A DNA stretch of 64,000 nt, taken from contig DAOTXL010000108.1 in NCBI GenBank assembly GCA_034435455.1, positions 16,838 through 80,837 on the forward strand, written 5' to 3'. The position numbers and the translations under genes are program-made. The notes under the pieces are model-generated. The model was not told where the DNA came from, made no database searches, and worked only from the letters and a program-made list of their open reading frames with translations. Positions within the stretch are counted from its first letter, which is position 1. The number at the start of each line of letters is the position of its first letter. Source of the DNA: DAOTXL01 sp034435455 (lineage in GTDB: Bacteria; Chloroflexota; Anaerolineae; JAAYZQ01). Below, piece after piece: positions 52,674 through 61,928 of the stretch.

Positions 52674-54044
52674 TCAGCCCAACAGGCCCCGGCGCAAGAA
52701 CCGGTCATAATGGCGCATCTGCAACTGGGCCTCCAACTGGCGCATGGTATCGAGGATCACGCCCACGGTGATGAGCAGCCCGGTCGAAGAGATGAGCATC
52801 ACGTTGCCGCCGGAGAGTCCGGTGCTGGCCGCCGGGAACAGCTTGAGGATCAGGTCCACCAGCCAGGGCAGGATGGCGACCAGCCCCAGGAACAGGGCCC
52901 CCACCAGGGTGATGCGCCGCGTCTTTTGGGTGAGATAGTCGGCCGTCCGTTTTCCCGGTCGGATGCCGGGGATGGAAGCGCCCTGCTTTCTCAGGTTTTC
53001 GGCCATATTCGACTGCTGGAAGATGACGTCGGTGTAAAAGTAGGTAAAAGCGACGACCATGAGAAAGTAGAGCGGCCAGTACAGGGTATATTGCGGGTTA
53101 AAGATGCGGTCCACCCACCAGGCAGCGATCTGGATAAAGTTCTTGGGGGCCTGACCTGCCGGAGCCATAAAGTAGCTGGCGATGGTGCTGGGCAGGATGA
53201 TAAAGCTCTGGGCAAAGATGAGCGGGATCATGCCCGCCATGTTCACCCGCAGGGGGATGTGGGTCCGTACCGCGCGCGTCTGCCGCAGGCGACCGCCATG
53301 CTGGCCCAGAGTCCGGCTGCTGTACTGCACCCAGATCATTAACTTGCCTTCCTGAATGATGACGATGCCCAGGACGGTGATGGCCGTGACGATCAGGAAC
53401 AGGATCAGGGCCAACCATCGCTGGCCGACGATCAGGTTCAGCAGGCTCTGAGGAAGGCGGGCGACGATGCCCCCCAGGATGATGATGGAGGTCCCATTGC
53501 CGATGCCCTGCTCGGTGATCAGCTCACCCAGCCACACGGCAAAGAGGGTGCCGGCAGTCATGGTGGTCAGGATCGCCACTGTAGCCAGAGGTGCATCGCG
53601 GAAGCCGAACTGAGCCAGGATCGGGGTGCCCCCCCCTAACCCGGTCATGGTCACGGCTGCCCCGTAGGCCTGCAAAGCAGCCAGCGGCACCGTCAGCCAC
53701 CAGGTATACCGGTTGAGCTTGCTGCGGCCCTCTTCCCCCTCCTCTTTTTGCAGGCGCTCCAGGGCCGGGATGATGGGGGTCAGCAACTGCAGGATGATGG
53801 ATGCGGTGATGTAGGGGTAAACCCCCAGAGCCATGACCGAAAAAGTGGCCATAGCTCCTCCCGATAGCAGGTCCAGCAGGCCCAGCAGTTGGTTCGACTT
53901 GAACAGTTCCTCCAGGGCAGCGGTGTTGACCCCTGGCACCGGGACATGGGCTGCCAGGCGGTAGATCGCCAGGATCAGGAATGTATATAGGATCTTTTTC
54001 CGCAGGTCCGGCAGGGCAAAAGCGTTACGGACAGCCTGGATCAT
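52674..54044 (-). CDS. secY: Preprotein translocase subunit SecY
   Basis: Main channel of the Sec translocon; 456 residues and ten membrane helices. ILYTFLILAIYRLAAHVPVPG, a plug region, GGAMATFSVMALGVYPYITA and the basic cytoplasmic loop GASIPGIRPGKRTADYL are conserved. Next to rplO as in most bacteria. Confidence 0.95.
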   Translation of the reverse strand: MIQAVRNAFALPDLRKKILYTFLILAIYRLAAHVPVPGVNTAALEELFKSNQLLGLLDLLSGGAMATFSVMALGVYPYITASIILQLLTPIIPALERLQKEEGEEGRSKLNRYTWWLTVPLAALQAYGAAVTMTGLGGGTPILAQFGFRDAPLATVAILTTMTAGTLFAVWLGELITEQGIGNGTSIIILGGIVARLPQSLLNLIVGQRWLALILFLIVTAITVLGIVIIQEGKLMIWVQYSSRTLGQHGGRLRQTRAVRTHIPLRVNMAGMIPLIFAQSFIILPSTIASYFMAPAGQAPKNFIQIAAWWVDRIFNPQYTLYWPLYFLMVVAFTYFYTDVIFQQSNMAENLRKQGASIPGIRPGKRTADYLTQKTRRITLVGALFLGLVAILPWLVDLILKLFPAASTGLSGGNVMLISSTGLLITVGVILDTMRQLEAQLQMRHYDRFLRRGLLG

Positions 54045-54050
54045 CCTTTC

Positions 54051-54524
54051 CTACCCCCTCCGCCCCCGTTTGACATTCCAGGGCAGCTCGATGATAGAAC
54101 CGCCTGCCTGTTCGATCTTGGCGCGAGCACTGGCCGAAAAGCGATGGGCCTTGACCGTCAGAGGCCGGTCCACCTCTCCCTGCCCCAGGATCGCTACCGG
54201 CAGGGAGGCCGATTTGATGATCCCGGCAGCGGCCAATGTTTCGGGCGAGACCTCCGCATGGGCTGCAAACTCACCCAGACGGTACAGGTTGACAGGGACA
54301 TATTCCACCTTGAACAGGTTGGTAAAGCCCCGCTTGAAGGGCAAACGCCGTACCAGGGGAAGCTGGCCTCCCTCAAAGTACGGGCCTTTGGTTCCGCCGG
54401 AGCGCGAAGCCTGCCCCTTGGTACCCCGGCCGGCCGACTTGCCCTGTCCGGCGGCGATGCCTCGCCCCACTCGTTTGCGTGGCTTTCTCGCTCCCTTGGG
54501 CGCTTGTAAATCGTGCAGTTTCAT
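54051..54524 (-). CDS. rplO: Ribosomal protein L15
   Basis: 157 residues starting MKLHDLQAPKGARKPRKRVG (20 residues), with the glycine/arginine-rich RGIAAGQGKSAGRGTKGQ and FEGGQLPLVRRLPFKRGF. The ATG at 54524 was chosen because the family signature starts there. Confidence 0.95.
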   Translation of the reverse strand: MKLHDLQAPKGARKPRKRVGRGIAAGQGKSAGRGTKGQASRSGGTKGPYFEGGQLPLVRRLPFKRGFTNLFKVEYVPVNLYRLGEFAAHAEVSPETLAAAGIIKSASLPVAILGQGEVDRPLTVKAHRFSASARAKIEQAGGSIIELPWNVKRGRRG

Positions 54525-54612
54525 GTTCCATCTACTCCACTTTTCCCGGCACCTCTCCCCAGGCCGCAACCCGTCGGCCGTGGAGGGCGTTTGACGCTTT
54601 CCCGGCCCCGAC

Positions 54613-54816
54613 CTACCTGTCCTGAACCTGTTCGAGCCTGACCAGGTGGCTGACCTTCTCCACCATGCCTCGGATCTCGGCCGTGTCCGGGTGCTCGACC
54701 ACGTCTCCCAGGTGGTGCAGCCCCAGGGCCTGGATGGTGCTCTTTTGCCGGCGTGAATAGCCGATGCTGCTCTTGACCCAGGTGATCCGTAGCCTCGTCT
54801 TGGCCTCTGTGCTCAT
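54613..54816 (-). CDS. rpmD: Ribosomal protein L30
   Basis: 67 residues; LRITWVKSSIGYSRRQKSTI and ALGLHHLGDVVEHPDTAEIR (each 20 residues) are typical. The start overlaps the rpsE stop by 4 bp. Confidence 0.94.
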   Translation of the reverse strand: MSTEAKTRLRITWVKSSIGYSRRQKSTIQALGLHHLGDVVEHPDTAEIRGMVEKVSHLVRLEQVQDR

Positions 54817-55373
54817 AGATCCCCTTGCCCCCTCGTCCAGAAAGGTAGCAGCCTCTTCACCGGCACCCCGCGCCGTTCAGCTTCCACGGCCGGGTCTTTG
54901 AGCTGTTCCAGTGCCTTCATGGTGGCTTTGACCACATTCAGGATGTTGGAGCTGCCCAGCGATTTGGTCAGAATATCCTTGATACCGGCGGCTTCCAGCA
55001 CGGCCCGGACCCCGCCGCCGGCGATGACGCCTGTCCCCGGCGACGCCGGCCGGAGCATCACCCTGGCTGCGCTATAGTTTGCCGTGATCTCGTGCGGGAT
55101 GGTCGTCCCGACCATGGGGACCGGCTTCATGTTTCTTCTGGCCCGTTCGGCTCCTTTGCGGATGGCATCGGGCACCTGGCGCGACTTGCCCACGCCGATG
55201 CCCACGCTCCCCTTGTTGTCGCCGACCACGACCAGGGCCCGGAAGGCGAAGCGCCGGCCGCCCTGGATCACTTTGGCTGTGCGGGCAATGTGCACCACCC
55301 GCTCGTCCAGCTCTTCGACTTCTTCTTCCTGGTCCCTTTGTCTTCGAGGCTCGCCCTCGCGTCTACGGCCCAT
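54813..55373 (-). CDS. rpsE: Ribosomal protein S5
   Basis: 186 residues; VVHIARTAKVIQGGRRFAFR (20 residues), VVGDNKGSVGIGVGKSRQVP and AGGGVRAVLEAAGIKDILTK are diagnostic. The N-terminal 20 residues are highly charged (RRREGEPRRQRDQEEEVEEL). Confidence 0.95.
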   Translation of the reverse strand: MGRRREGEPRRQRDQEEEVEELDERVVHIARTAKVIQGGRRFAFRALVVVGDNKGSVGIGVGKSRQVPDAIRKGAERARRNMKPVPMVGTTIPHEITANYSAARVMLRPASPGTGVIAGGGVRAVLEAAGIKDILTKSLGSSNILNVVKATMKALEQLKDPAVEAERRGVPVKRLLPFWTRGQGDL

Positions 55374-55418
55374 GCTTCCTCCTGCTGTCTCAATCCGTTC
55401 TGATGGGTTGCACCCGGC

Positions 55419-55787
55419 CTAGAACTCCAGGCCGCCAGCGCGCGCCGCTTCGGCCAGACTTTTGACCCGGCCGTGATACAGGTATCCTCCCCGATCAAAG
55501 ACGACCTGTTTGATGCCGGCGGCCAGTGCCCGCCGGGCCAGCAGTTCCCCGACGACGGCTGCCTGCGCGCTCTTGTCCTTGCCCTCCAGGGCTGCCTGCA
55601 GTTCGGCTTCCAGCGTCGAGGCCGACACCAGGGTATGGCCCCGGCTATCGTCAATGATCTGCGCGTAGATGTGTCTTGCGCTGCGGAACACCGAGACGCG
55701 CGGACGCTGTGGGGAGCCCTGGACCTTTGTCCGCACCCGTTCATGGCGCTGCTGGCGCGCCAAACGCTTGGCCTTTGCTTTGTCCAT
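55419..55787 (-). CDS. rplR: Ribosomal protein L18
   Basis: 122 residues; 5S-rRNA-binding protein with RPRVSVFRSARHIYAQIIDD (20 residues) and a C-terminal FDRGGYLYHGRVKSLAEAAR. Start ATG 8 bp after the rplF stop. Confidence 0.95.
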   Translation of the reverse strand: MDKAKAKRLARQQRHERVRTKVQGSPQRPRVSVFRSARHIYAQIIDDSRGHTLVSASTLEAELQAALEGKDKSAQAAVVGELLARRALAAGIKQVVFDRGGYLYHGRVKSLAEAARAGGLEF

Positions 55788-55795
55788 GCGTCCTC

Positions 55796-56350
55796 CTACT
55801 TTTTCCCTTTGACCTTGCCGGCCTTCCCCGCCTTGCGCCGGATGTGCTCCCCGACATAGTGGACCCCCTTGCCCTTGTAGGGCTCCGGCGGGCGTTGTCG
55901 CCGGATGCGGGCTGCCACCTCGCCGACCAGCTCCTTGTCAACCCCTTGCACTATGATCGACCGGCTCCCTTTGGGCACGTCGAACGAGATGCCGGGCGGG
56001 GGATCGAACTCGATAGGATGGGAATAGCCCAGGTAGAGCACCAGCTTGCGGCCTTGCATCTCTGGGCGGTAGCCCGTCCCTTCGATCTCCAGGGTCTTGC
56101 TGTACCCCTGCGCCACGCCGTCGATCATGTTGGCCAGCAGGGCCCGGGTGAGCCCATGGAGCGCCTTGTGCGTCCGCTGGTCCGTTGGACGGTGGACGCG
56201 GATGGTTTTATCCTCCAACACAATCTCCATGTCCGGGTGGAAAGAGCGCGACAGCTCCCCTTTGGGACCTTTTACGGTCACCTGGTTGCCCCGGATCTCC
56301 ACCTGCACCTTATCTGGCACGGGAATCGGCTTCAGACCAATACGCGACAT
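55796..56350 (-). CDS. rplF: Ribosomal protein L6
   Basis: 184 residues; MSRIGLKPIPVPDKVQVEI start, VKGPKGELSRSFHP, and the C-terminal PPEPYKGKGVHYVGEHIRRK (20 residues) are diagnostic. Confidence 0.95.
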   Translation of the reverse strand: MSRIGLKPIPVPDKVQVEIRGNQVTVKGPKGELSRSFHPDMEIVLEDKTIRVHRPTDQRTHKALHGLTRALLANMIDGVAQGYSKTLEIEGTGYRPEMQGRKLVLYLGYSHPIEFDPPPGISFDVPKGSRSIIVQGVDKELVGEVAARIRRQRPPEPYKGKGVHYVGEHIRRKAGKAGKVKGKK

Positions 56351-56428
56351 CGTTCCTCCTTCATCGGGCCTGCCTGCCCGGTTTGCCTGGTGGTTCCGCA
56401 GGATGGGCAGGACAGGCGGGATGGGTCC

Positions 56429-56827
56429 TCACCATATGTAGCAAAGGACCTCGCCGCCCAGGCCCTGGCGCCGGGCCTCCCGCCCGGTCATCACCCCTTT
56501 GGGGGTGCTCACAATGGCGATCCCCAGGCCGCTCAAGACCCACGGCAGTTCATGTTTGCCCTTGTACACCCGTCGCCCCGGTTTGCTGACCCGCTGCAGG
56601 CCGGTTATGACCGGTCGTCGGTTCTTGTCGTACTTGAGCCAGATCCGCAAATTCGGCTGGGGCCGGTCGTTGGTCACCTCGTACCCCTGGATAAAGCCTT
56701 CTTCCAGGAGGATCTGGGCGATGGCCACCTTGATTTTGGAGCCAGGCACCAGCACAAACGATTTTCGCACATTCAACCCATTGCGGATTCGGGTCAGCAT
56801 ATCGGCAATTGGATCAGTCGCAGGCAT
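56429..56827 (-). CDS. rpsH: Ribosomal protein S8
   Basis: 132 residues starting MPATDPIADMLTRIRNGL. The C-terminal GIAIVSTPKGVMTGREARRQ (20 residues) is diagnostic. The ATG at 56827 is chosen by the family start; longer upstream reading overlaps rpsN. Confidence 0.95.
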   Translation of the reverse strand: MPATDPIADMLTRIRNGLNVRKSFVLVPGSKIKVAIAQILLEEGFIQGYEVTNDRPQPNLRIWLKYDKNRRPVITGLQRVSKPGRRVYKGKHELPWVLSGLGIAIVSTPKGVMTGREARRQGLGGEVLCYIW

Positions 56828-56879
56828 ACGCCACCCCACTTTCCCTTTCAGCTCGTTTGCCATCAGCAACCGGTGACGC

Positions 56880-57062
56880 TCACCAGCTGGACTTGACGAC
56901 GCCGGGGATGACCCCTTCAGCCGCCAGTTCCCGGAAGCAGATCCGGCACAGTTTGAAGCGCCGCATGTAGCCGCGTGGACGGCCACAACGGCTGCACCGG
57001 TTCCGAACCCGCGTCGGATATTTTCGCCTGGTTTCGCGGACAATCATGCTCTTCTTGGCCAC
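56880..57062 (-). CDS. rpsN: Ribosomal protein S14, type Z (zinc)
   Basis: A 60-residue protein with CSRCGRP and CRICFRE zinc ligands, the short zinc form, and the C-terminal GVIPGVVKSSW. ATG after GAGGAAACG. Confidence 0.95.
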   Translation of the reverse strand: MAKKSMIVRETRRKYPTRVRNRCSRCGRPRGYMRRFKLCRICFRELAAEGVIPGVVKSSW

Positions 57063-57078
57063 GTTTCCTCCTTACCTC

Positions 57079-57630
57079 CTACCCGGCCTGGCGTCCCCGG
57101 AACGGCATTCCCAGCAGGCGGAGAAGGTGATACCCCTCTTCGTCCGTTTTGGCCGTCGTCACAATCGTGATCTCCAATCCCCGGATCTTATCAATCTTGT
57201 CATATTTGATCTCAGGGAAGACGAGTTGTTCGCGCAGGCCCAGGCTATAGTTGCCGCGGCCGTCAAAGGCGTCGGCCGAGACCCCGCGGAAATCCCGCTG
57301 GCGCGGCAGGGCGATGTTGCACAGGCGGTCCAAAAAGTCCCACATCCGGTTGCCCCGCAACGTCACCTTTACGCCGATGGGGTTCCCTTCCCGCAGCTTG
57401 AAACCGGCGATAGACCGGCGGGCCCGCGTGACGATCGGCTTCTGGCCGGTGATGATCATCAGGTCCTGGACCACCGCATCCAGCGCCTTGGCGCTCTGCA
57501 GCGCTTCGCCCACCCCGACGTTGACGACGATCTTTTCCAGGCGGGGCACCTCCATCACATTCTTGTAGCCCAACTCTTTTTGCAGGGTGGGCACCACCTG
57601 CTCGCGATACAACTCTTTCAATCTCGGCAT
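57079..57630 (-). CDS. rplE: Ribosomal protein L5
   Basis: 183 residues starting MPRLKELYREQVVPTLQKEL (20 residues); IVVNVGVGEALQ, GQKPIVTRARRSIAGFKLRE (20 residues) and the C-terminal TTAKTDEEGYHLLRLLGMPF are diagnostic. Confidence 0.95.
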   Translation of the reverse strand: MPRLKELYREQVVPTLQKELGYKNVMEVPRLEKIVVNVGVGEALQSAKALDAVVQDLMIITGQKPIVTRARRSIAGFKLREGNPIGVKVTLRGNRMWDFLDRLCNIALPRQRDFRGVSADAFDGRGNYSLGLREQLVFPEIKYDKIDKIRGLEITIVTTAKTDEEGYHLLRLLGMPFRGRQAG

Positions 57631-57667
57631 CCTACACCTCGTGTGTCCCCATGGCCCCTGATGATGC

Positions 57668-58057
57668 TCATCGTATCGTTTCGTTGCACCGTTTACAATA
57701 GCGGGCCTTGATTCCATTCTCATCTATCCGGAAGCCAACCCGCGTTGCCTTTTTGCACGAGGGGCACACCAGCATCACATTCGAGATGTGAATCGGGGCC
57801 TCGCGCTCGATCCGGCCGGTCTGGGTCCGTACATCGCCGGTGCGGCGCTGATGTTTGATGATCAGGTTCACCCCCTGGACGACCACCCGGTCCTGGTTCG
57901 GATCGCGGCCCAGCCGGCGGTGGCGACGGTCGATCTTGTAGCCATAGATCACGCGGTGGACGGTGCCCTGTACCCTCTTTTTCCTTTCCCGCCGCGCATC
58001 GGCGGCACTCTGGCCGGCGATGACCTCCACTGTATCGCCCTTTTTGATCCGTTGCAT
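57668..58057 (-). CDS. rplX: Ribosomal protein L24 with zinc-ribbon C-terminus
   Basis: 129 residues. KKGDTVEVIAGQSAADARRE at the N-terminus (a KOW-like start; GKDKGK of most species is replaced). The C-terminus has CPSC and CKRC (about residues 98-124) where E. coli L24 has no cysteines, so it is likely a zinc form. Confidence 0.93.
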   Translation of the reverse strand: MQRIKKGDTVEVIAGQSAADARRERKKRVQGTVHRVIYGYKIDRRHRRLGRDPNQDRVVVQGVNLIIKHQRRTGDVRTQTGRIEREAPIHISNVMLVCPSCKKATRVGFRIDENGIKARYCKRCNETIR

Positions 58058-58070
58058 CTTGTCCTCTCTC

Positions 58071-58439
58071 TTACAACACCTCGGGGGCCAGCGAGACGAT
58101 CTTCATGAACCCCATCTCCCGCAGCTCGCGGGCCACCGGGCCAAAGATGCGGGTGCCCTTGGGGTTCTTTTGCTGGTCCAGGATCACGGCGGCGTTATCG
58201 TCGAACCGGATGTGAGAACCGTCGCGGCGGTGGATCTCTTTCGAAGTGCGCACCACCACGGCCCGGACCACGTCGCCCTTTTTCACAGCGCCGCCGGGGG
58301 CCGCGCTCTTGACCGAGGCGATGATAATGTCGCCCACGCTGCCATACTTGCGGGTGGAGCCACCTATCACCCGGATGCACAGGAGCTCTTTTCCCCCTGT
58401 ATTATCGGCCACTTTTAATCGGGTTTCTTGTTGAATCAT
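58071..58439 (-). CDS. rplN: Ribosomal protein L14
   Basis: 122 residues; MIQQETRLKVADNTGGKELL (20 residues), VVVRTSKEI and GTRIFGPVARELRE are diagnostic. Confidence 0.96.
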   Translation of the reverse strand: MIQQETRLKVADNTGGKELLCIRVIGGSTRKYGSVGDIIIASVKSAAPGGAVKKGDVVRAVVVRTSKEIHRRDGSHIRFDDNAAVILDQQKNPKGTRIFGPVARELREMGFMKIVSLAPEVL

Positions 58440-58491
58440 CTTCTCCCTCCAGTTTCCTCCGATATAGGCTTGGCTCGGAAACCGTCGGTTC

Positions 58492-58740
58492 TCAGGCCCG
58501 TTCCAGGATGTCGGTGACGACCCATCGCTTTTCCCGGCTTAGCGGGCGGGATTCTATGATTTTGACCAGGTCGCCCATCCCGCACCGGTTGTCGGCATCG
58601 TGGGCTTTGAACTTGCGCCGCGTGGCGATCACCTTGCCGTAGAGCCGGTGCCGCCGTCGTCGTTCCACTTCGACCACGACCGTTTTGTCCATGCGGTTGC
58701 TGACCACACGCCCGACGAGGGTTCTTCTGCGTTCCTTCAT
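58492..58740 (-). CDS. rpsQ: Ribosomal protein S17
   Basis: 82 residues; RTLVGRVVSNRMDKTVVVEV (20 residues) and GDLVKIIESRPLSREKRW are diagnostic. Overlaps rpmC by 4 bp. Confidence 0.95.
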   Translation of the reverse strand: MKERRRTLVGRVVSNRMDKTVVVEVERRRRHRLYGKVIATRRKFKAHDADNRCGMGDLVKIIESRPLSREKRWVVTDILERA

Positions 58741-58946
58741 TTTGCCTCCTGCCTCTGTTGCAGCTCTTTGGCCCGAAGAATCGTGTTCAATCGGGCGATC
58801 TCCCGGCGCATCTGCCGCAGGCGAGCGTTGTTCTGCATCTGGCCCGTGGCGAACTGGAAACGCAGGTTAAACAGTTCGGCGTAAGCATCGTCCAGCTTGC
58901 CTTTGATCTCCTGGGGCGTCATCTCCCAGATCTCCCGCGATTTCAT
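58737..58946 (-). CDS. rpmC: Ribosomal protein L29
   Basis: 69 residues, all helical: MTPQEIKGKLDDAYAELFNL (20 residues from residue 9) and FQFATGQMQNNARLRQMRRE. Coupled by 4-bp overlaps to rplP and rpsQ. Confidence 0.94.
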   Translation of the reverse strand: MKSREIWEMTPQEIKGKLDDAYAELFNLRFQFATGQMQNNARLRQMRREIARLNTILRAKELQQRQEAK

Positions 58947-59371
58947 CCTTCCCCTCCAACGGCCTCATGGCGACTGACAAAGCGGGTTCTGATCGGCAGT
59001 TTGTGCGAGGCCAGGCGCATCGCTTCACGGGCGGCTTCTTCTCCCACGCCGGCGATCTCGAAAATGATCCGGCCTGGCCTGACCACGGCCACCCAGTGGT
59101 CAACCGCCCCCTTGCCCCCGCCCATGCGGGTTTCGGCCGGTTTGGCCGTCACCGGCTTGTCGGGAAAGACCCGGATCCACAGCTTTCCGCCGCGCCTTAC
59201 GTAGCGAACGATGGCCCGGCGCGCTGCTTCGATCTGCCGGCTGGTCATCCAGCAGGGTTCCAGGGCCTGCAAACCATAGTCACCAAAGGACACGGTGTTC
59301 CCCCGGCCCGCCTTGCCCTTCATCCGTCCCCGGTGCATTTTGCGGTATTTTGTCCGTTTTGGAATTAACAT
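58943..59371 (-). CDS. rplP: Ribosomal protein L16
   Basis: 142 residues; MLIPKRTKYRKMHRGRMKGK (20 residues), TSRQIEAARRAIVRYVRRGG and KPAETRMGGGKGAVDHWVAV are diagnostic. Confidence 0.96.
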   Translation of the reverse strand: MLIPKRTKYRKMHRGRMKGKAGRGNTVSFGDYGLQALEPCWMTSRQIEAARRAIVRYVRRGGKLWIRVFPDKPVTAKPAETRMGGGKGAVDHWVAVVRPGRIIFEIAGVGEEAAREAMRLASHKLPIRTRFVSRHEAVGGEG

Positions 59372-59423
59372 AATTGCTTCTCCCGTGTTTCAGCCAGCGG
59401 CCGGTGGCATGGGTGTGGCACGG

Positions 59424-60089
59424 CTACTCGCTGCTGACCTCTGCACTTTCCTTTGTCGGCAATACGTCCCCTTTGTAGATCCAGACCTTGATGCCGATCC
59501 GGCCAAAGGTGGTCAGGGCTTCTGCTTTGGCAAAGTCAATGTCGGCGCGCATGGTGTGGCGCGGGATGCGGCCTTCGCGGGTGGTCTCGGCGCGCGCCAT
59601 CTCTGCCCCCTGCAACCGCCCGCCGCAGGTCACCATGACCCCTTGAGCGCCAAAGCGCATCGCCCGCTGCACCGCCTGCTTCATAGCCCGCCGGTAAGAG
59701 ATGCGCTTCTCGATCTGTTGGGCAATCCCCTCGGCCACCAGGTAGGCGTCCAGTTCGGGCCGTTCGATCTCGACCACGTCCACGTGGACCTTTTTTTGAG
59801 TCAACTCCTCCAGGTCCTTGCGCAACTGGTTGACGCTGGCCCCTTTCCGCCCGATGACGATGCCCGGCTTGGCCGTCCAAATCTTGACCGACAGGTTCTT
59901 TGCCCTGGGGAAACGCTCGATTTCGATGTTGGAGATGCCGGCGTGCCCCAACTGAGCGCGGATCATTTTGCGGACCTCTAGATCCTCGGCCAGGAGGTCG
60001 GCATATTCAGCCTTTTCGGCATACCAGCGCGCTTTCCAGTCTTTGATGAATCCCAGCCTGAAGCCATACGGATGCACTTTTCGCCCCAT
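59424..60089 (-). CDS. rpsC: Ribosomal protein S3
   Basis: 221 residues; MGRKVHPYGFRLGFIKDWKA (20 residues), KH domain GIVIGRKGASVNQLRKDLEE and a C-terminal GRIGIKVWIYKGDVLPTKES are diagnostic. Confidence 0.95.
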   Translation of the reverse strand: MGRKVHPYGFRLGFIKDWKARWYAEKAEYADLLAEDLEVRKMIRAQLGHAGISNIEIERFPRAKNLSVKIWTAKPGIVIGRKGASVNQLRKDLEELTQKKVHVDVVEIERPELDAYLVAEGIAQQIEKRISYRRAMKQAVQRAMRFGAQGVMVTCGGRLQGAEMARAETTREGRIPRHTMRADIDFAKAEALTTFGRIGIKVWIYKGDVLPTKESAEVSSE

Positions 60090-60098
60090 CTCACCCCC

Positions 60099-60455
60099 CT
60101 ATGAGCCCCCTGGCGTGCGTTCACGCAGGATAACCGTGATATGTGATGACCGTTTCAAGATGGGCTTGAATCGCCCTCGGGCTCCGAACCGGCGCCAGCG
60201 GCGTACCGGCCCTTCGTCGGCGGAGATATGGGCGATATACAGGTCCTCCCCTGCCATACCGTAGTTGTTTTCGGCATTGGCTACGGCTGCCTTGAGTAGC
60301 TTGTGGACCGTCGTTGCCGCCCGGTGGGGCATCAGCTTCAAGGCGCTCATCGCTTCCAGCGCCCCCATCCCGCGCACATGGTCCACCACCAGGCGCACCT
60401 TGCGCGGGGTGTGCCACACATATCGGCTTTCGGCCCGGACTTCAAACTCCTCCAT
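60099..60455 (-). CDS. rplV: Ribosomal protein L22
   Basis: 118 residues; RYVWHTPRKVRLVVDHVRGM (20 residues), NAENNYGMAGEDLYIAHISA and the loop RFGARGRFKPILKRSSHITV are diagnostic. The ATG at 60455 lies after GAGGGGTGGAT. Confidence 0.95.
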   Translation of the reverse strand: MEEFEVRAESRYVWHTPRKVRLVVDHVRGMGALEAMSALKLMPHRAATTVHKLLKAAVANAENNYGMAGEDLYIAHISADEGPVRRWRRFGARGRFKPILKRSSHITVILRERTPGGS

Positions 60456-60465
60456 ATCCACCCCT

Positions 60466-60756
60466 CTATTTCTTGCCCGGTCGGGTCTTGCGTTCTTTCT
60501 TGGTATGCCCGCGGAAGATGCGGGTCGGGGCAAATTCGCCCAACTTGTGGCCGACCATGTTCTCGCTGATATAGATCGGCACATGCCGCCGTCCGTCGTG
60601 GACGGCTATGGTATGGCCGACCATCTGGGGAAAGATGGTCGAAGCCCGCGACCAGGTCTTGATCACCCGCTTGGGCACGCCGGGTCGGTTCATCTCCTCG
60701 ATGCGCCGCAGCAGTTTGGGTTCTACGTATGGCCCTTTTTTTAGCGATCTCGACAT
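60466..60756 (-). CDS. rpsS: Ribosomal protein S19
   Basis: 96 residues starting MSRSLKKGPYVEPKLLRRIE (20 residues); HTIAVHDGRRHVPIYISENM and VGHKLGEFAPTRIFRGH are diagnostic. ATG 60756 follows GGAGGTTGGG. Confidence 0.96.
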   Translation of the reverse strand: MSRSLKKGPYVEPKLLRRIEEMNRPGVPKRVIKTWSRASTIFPQMVGHTIAVHDGRRHVPIYISENMVGHKLGEFAPTRIFRGHTKKERKTRPGKK

Positions 60757-60798
60757 CCCAACCTCCACCCTGCAAATCTACAAATCTGCAAACCTGTC

Positions 60799-61635
60799 CT
60801 ATTGACGCTTCTTGCCGCGTCGCCGCACGATCCACTTGTCGGTGGTCTTGTTGCGCCGTGTCTTGTAGCCCAGGGTTGGTTTGCCCCACGGCGATTTGGG
60901 GCCCGACATGCCGATGGGCGACCGTCCCTCACCGCCGCCGTGCGGGTGTGAGTTGGGGTCCATAGCCGAGCCGCGGACCGCAGGCCGGATGCCGAGCCAA
61001 CGCTTGCGCCCGGCCTTGCCCAGGCTGATGTTGCCGTGCTCGGTGTTGCCTACCTGGCCGATAGTGGCCATACATTCCACACTCACCAGCCGCACCTCAC
61101 CGGAGGGCAGGCGGACCTGGGCGTAGCGGCCCTCTTTGGCCAACAATTGGGCCGATGCCCCTGCTGCCCGCACCAGCTGCCCCCCCTTGCCCACGTGCAA
61201 CTCGATGTTGTGGATGGTGGTCCCCACCGGGATGTTGGCAATGGGCAGGGCGCTGCCCACCCGCACCTCGGCGTTGGGGCCCGACATCACCAGATCCCCC
61301 ACCTTGAGGTCCAGCGGGGCGAGGATGTATCGCTTCTCCCCATCGGCATAGGTCACCAGGGCGATCCGTGCCGAGCGGTTGGGGTCGTACTCGATCGTGG
61401 TCACACGGCCGGGGACGTCGAACTTGTCGCGCTTGAAATCGATCACCCGGTACTGGCGCTTGTGACCACCGCCGCGGTGGCGAACGGTGATCTTGCCCCG
61501 GAAGTTGCGCCCGGCATGTTTTTTCAGCGGACGCAGCAACGACCGTTCCGGGGTAGGGCGGGTGATCTCCTCGAACGTCGAAACGGTCATGCCCCGCCGC
61601 CCAGGCGAAGTCGGTTTATAAACCTTGATCGGCAT
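60799..61635 (-). CDS. rplB: Ribosomal protein L2
   Basis: 278 residues; GRNFRGKITVRHRGGGHKRQ (20 residues) and the peptidyl-transferase-centre stretch MDPNSHPHGGGEGRSPIG. The basic C-terminus is YKTRRNKTTDKWIVRRR. Confidence 0.96.
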   Translation of the reverse strand: MPIKVYKPTSPGRRGMTVSTFEEITRPTPERSLLRPLKKHAGRNFRGKITVRHRGGGHKRQYRVIDFKRDKFDVPGRVTTIEYDPNRSARIALVTYADGEKRYILAPLDLKVGDLVMSGPNAEVRVGSALPIANIPVGTTIHNIELHVGKGGQLVRAAGASAQLLAKEGRYAQVRLPSGEVRLVSVECMATIGQVGNTEHGNISLGKAGRKRWLGIRPAVRGSAMDPNSHPHGGGEGRSPIGMSGPKSPWGKPTLGYKTRRNKTTDKWIVRRRGKKRQ

Positions 61636-61637
61636 CG

Positions 61638-61928
61638 CTATACCCCCTCAAAGAACTCCCGGATCCGTTCGCCGGGGGCCAACGTCACCACGGCCCTTTT
61701 CCAGGCGGGGTGGGAGACGATCATTTTACGTCCCATCCGGCGTCGTTTGGGTTTGATGACCATCGTGTTCACAGCCACAACCTTGACCCCAAAGATCGTT
61801 TCCACCGCCTGCTTGATCTGGATCTTGTTGGCCTGGCGGTCCACTTCAAAAATGTACTGGTTGTTGTCCCGTTGGTAGTCGGTCTTTTCCGTCAGGATGG
61901 GACGCTTCAATACTTGATACAGGTTCAT
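61638..61928 (-). CDS. rplW: Ribosomal protein L23
   Basis: 96 residues; VLKRPILTEKTDYQRDNNQY (20 residues), VDRQANKIQIKQAVETIFGV and VNTMVIKPKRRRMGRKM are diagnostic. Overlaps rplD by 4 bp. It forms the tunnel exit docking site. Confidence 0.95.
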   Translation of the reverse strand: MNLYQVLKRPILTEKTDYQRDNNQYIFEVDRQANKIQIKQAVETIFGVKVVAVNTMVIKPKRRRMGRKMIVSHPAWKRAVVTLAPGERIREFFEGV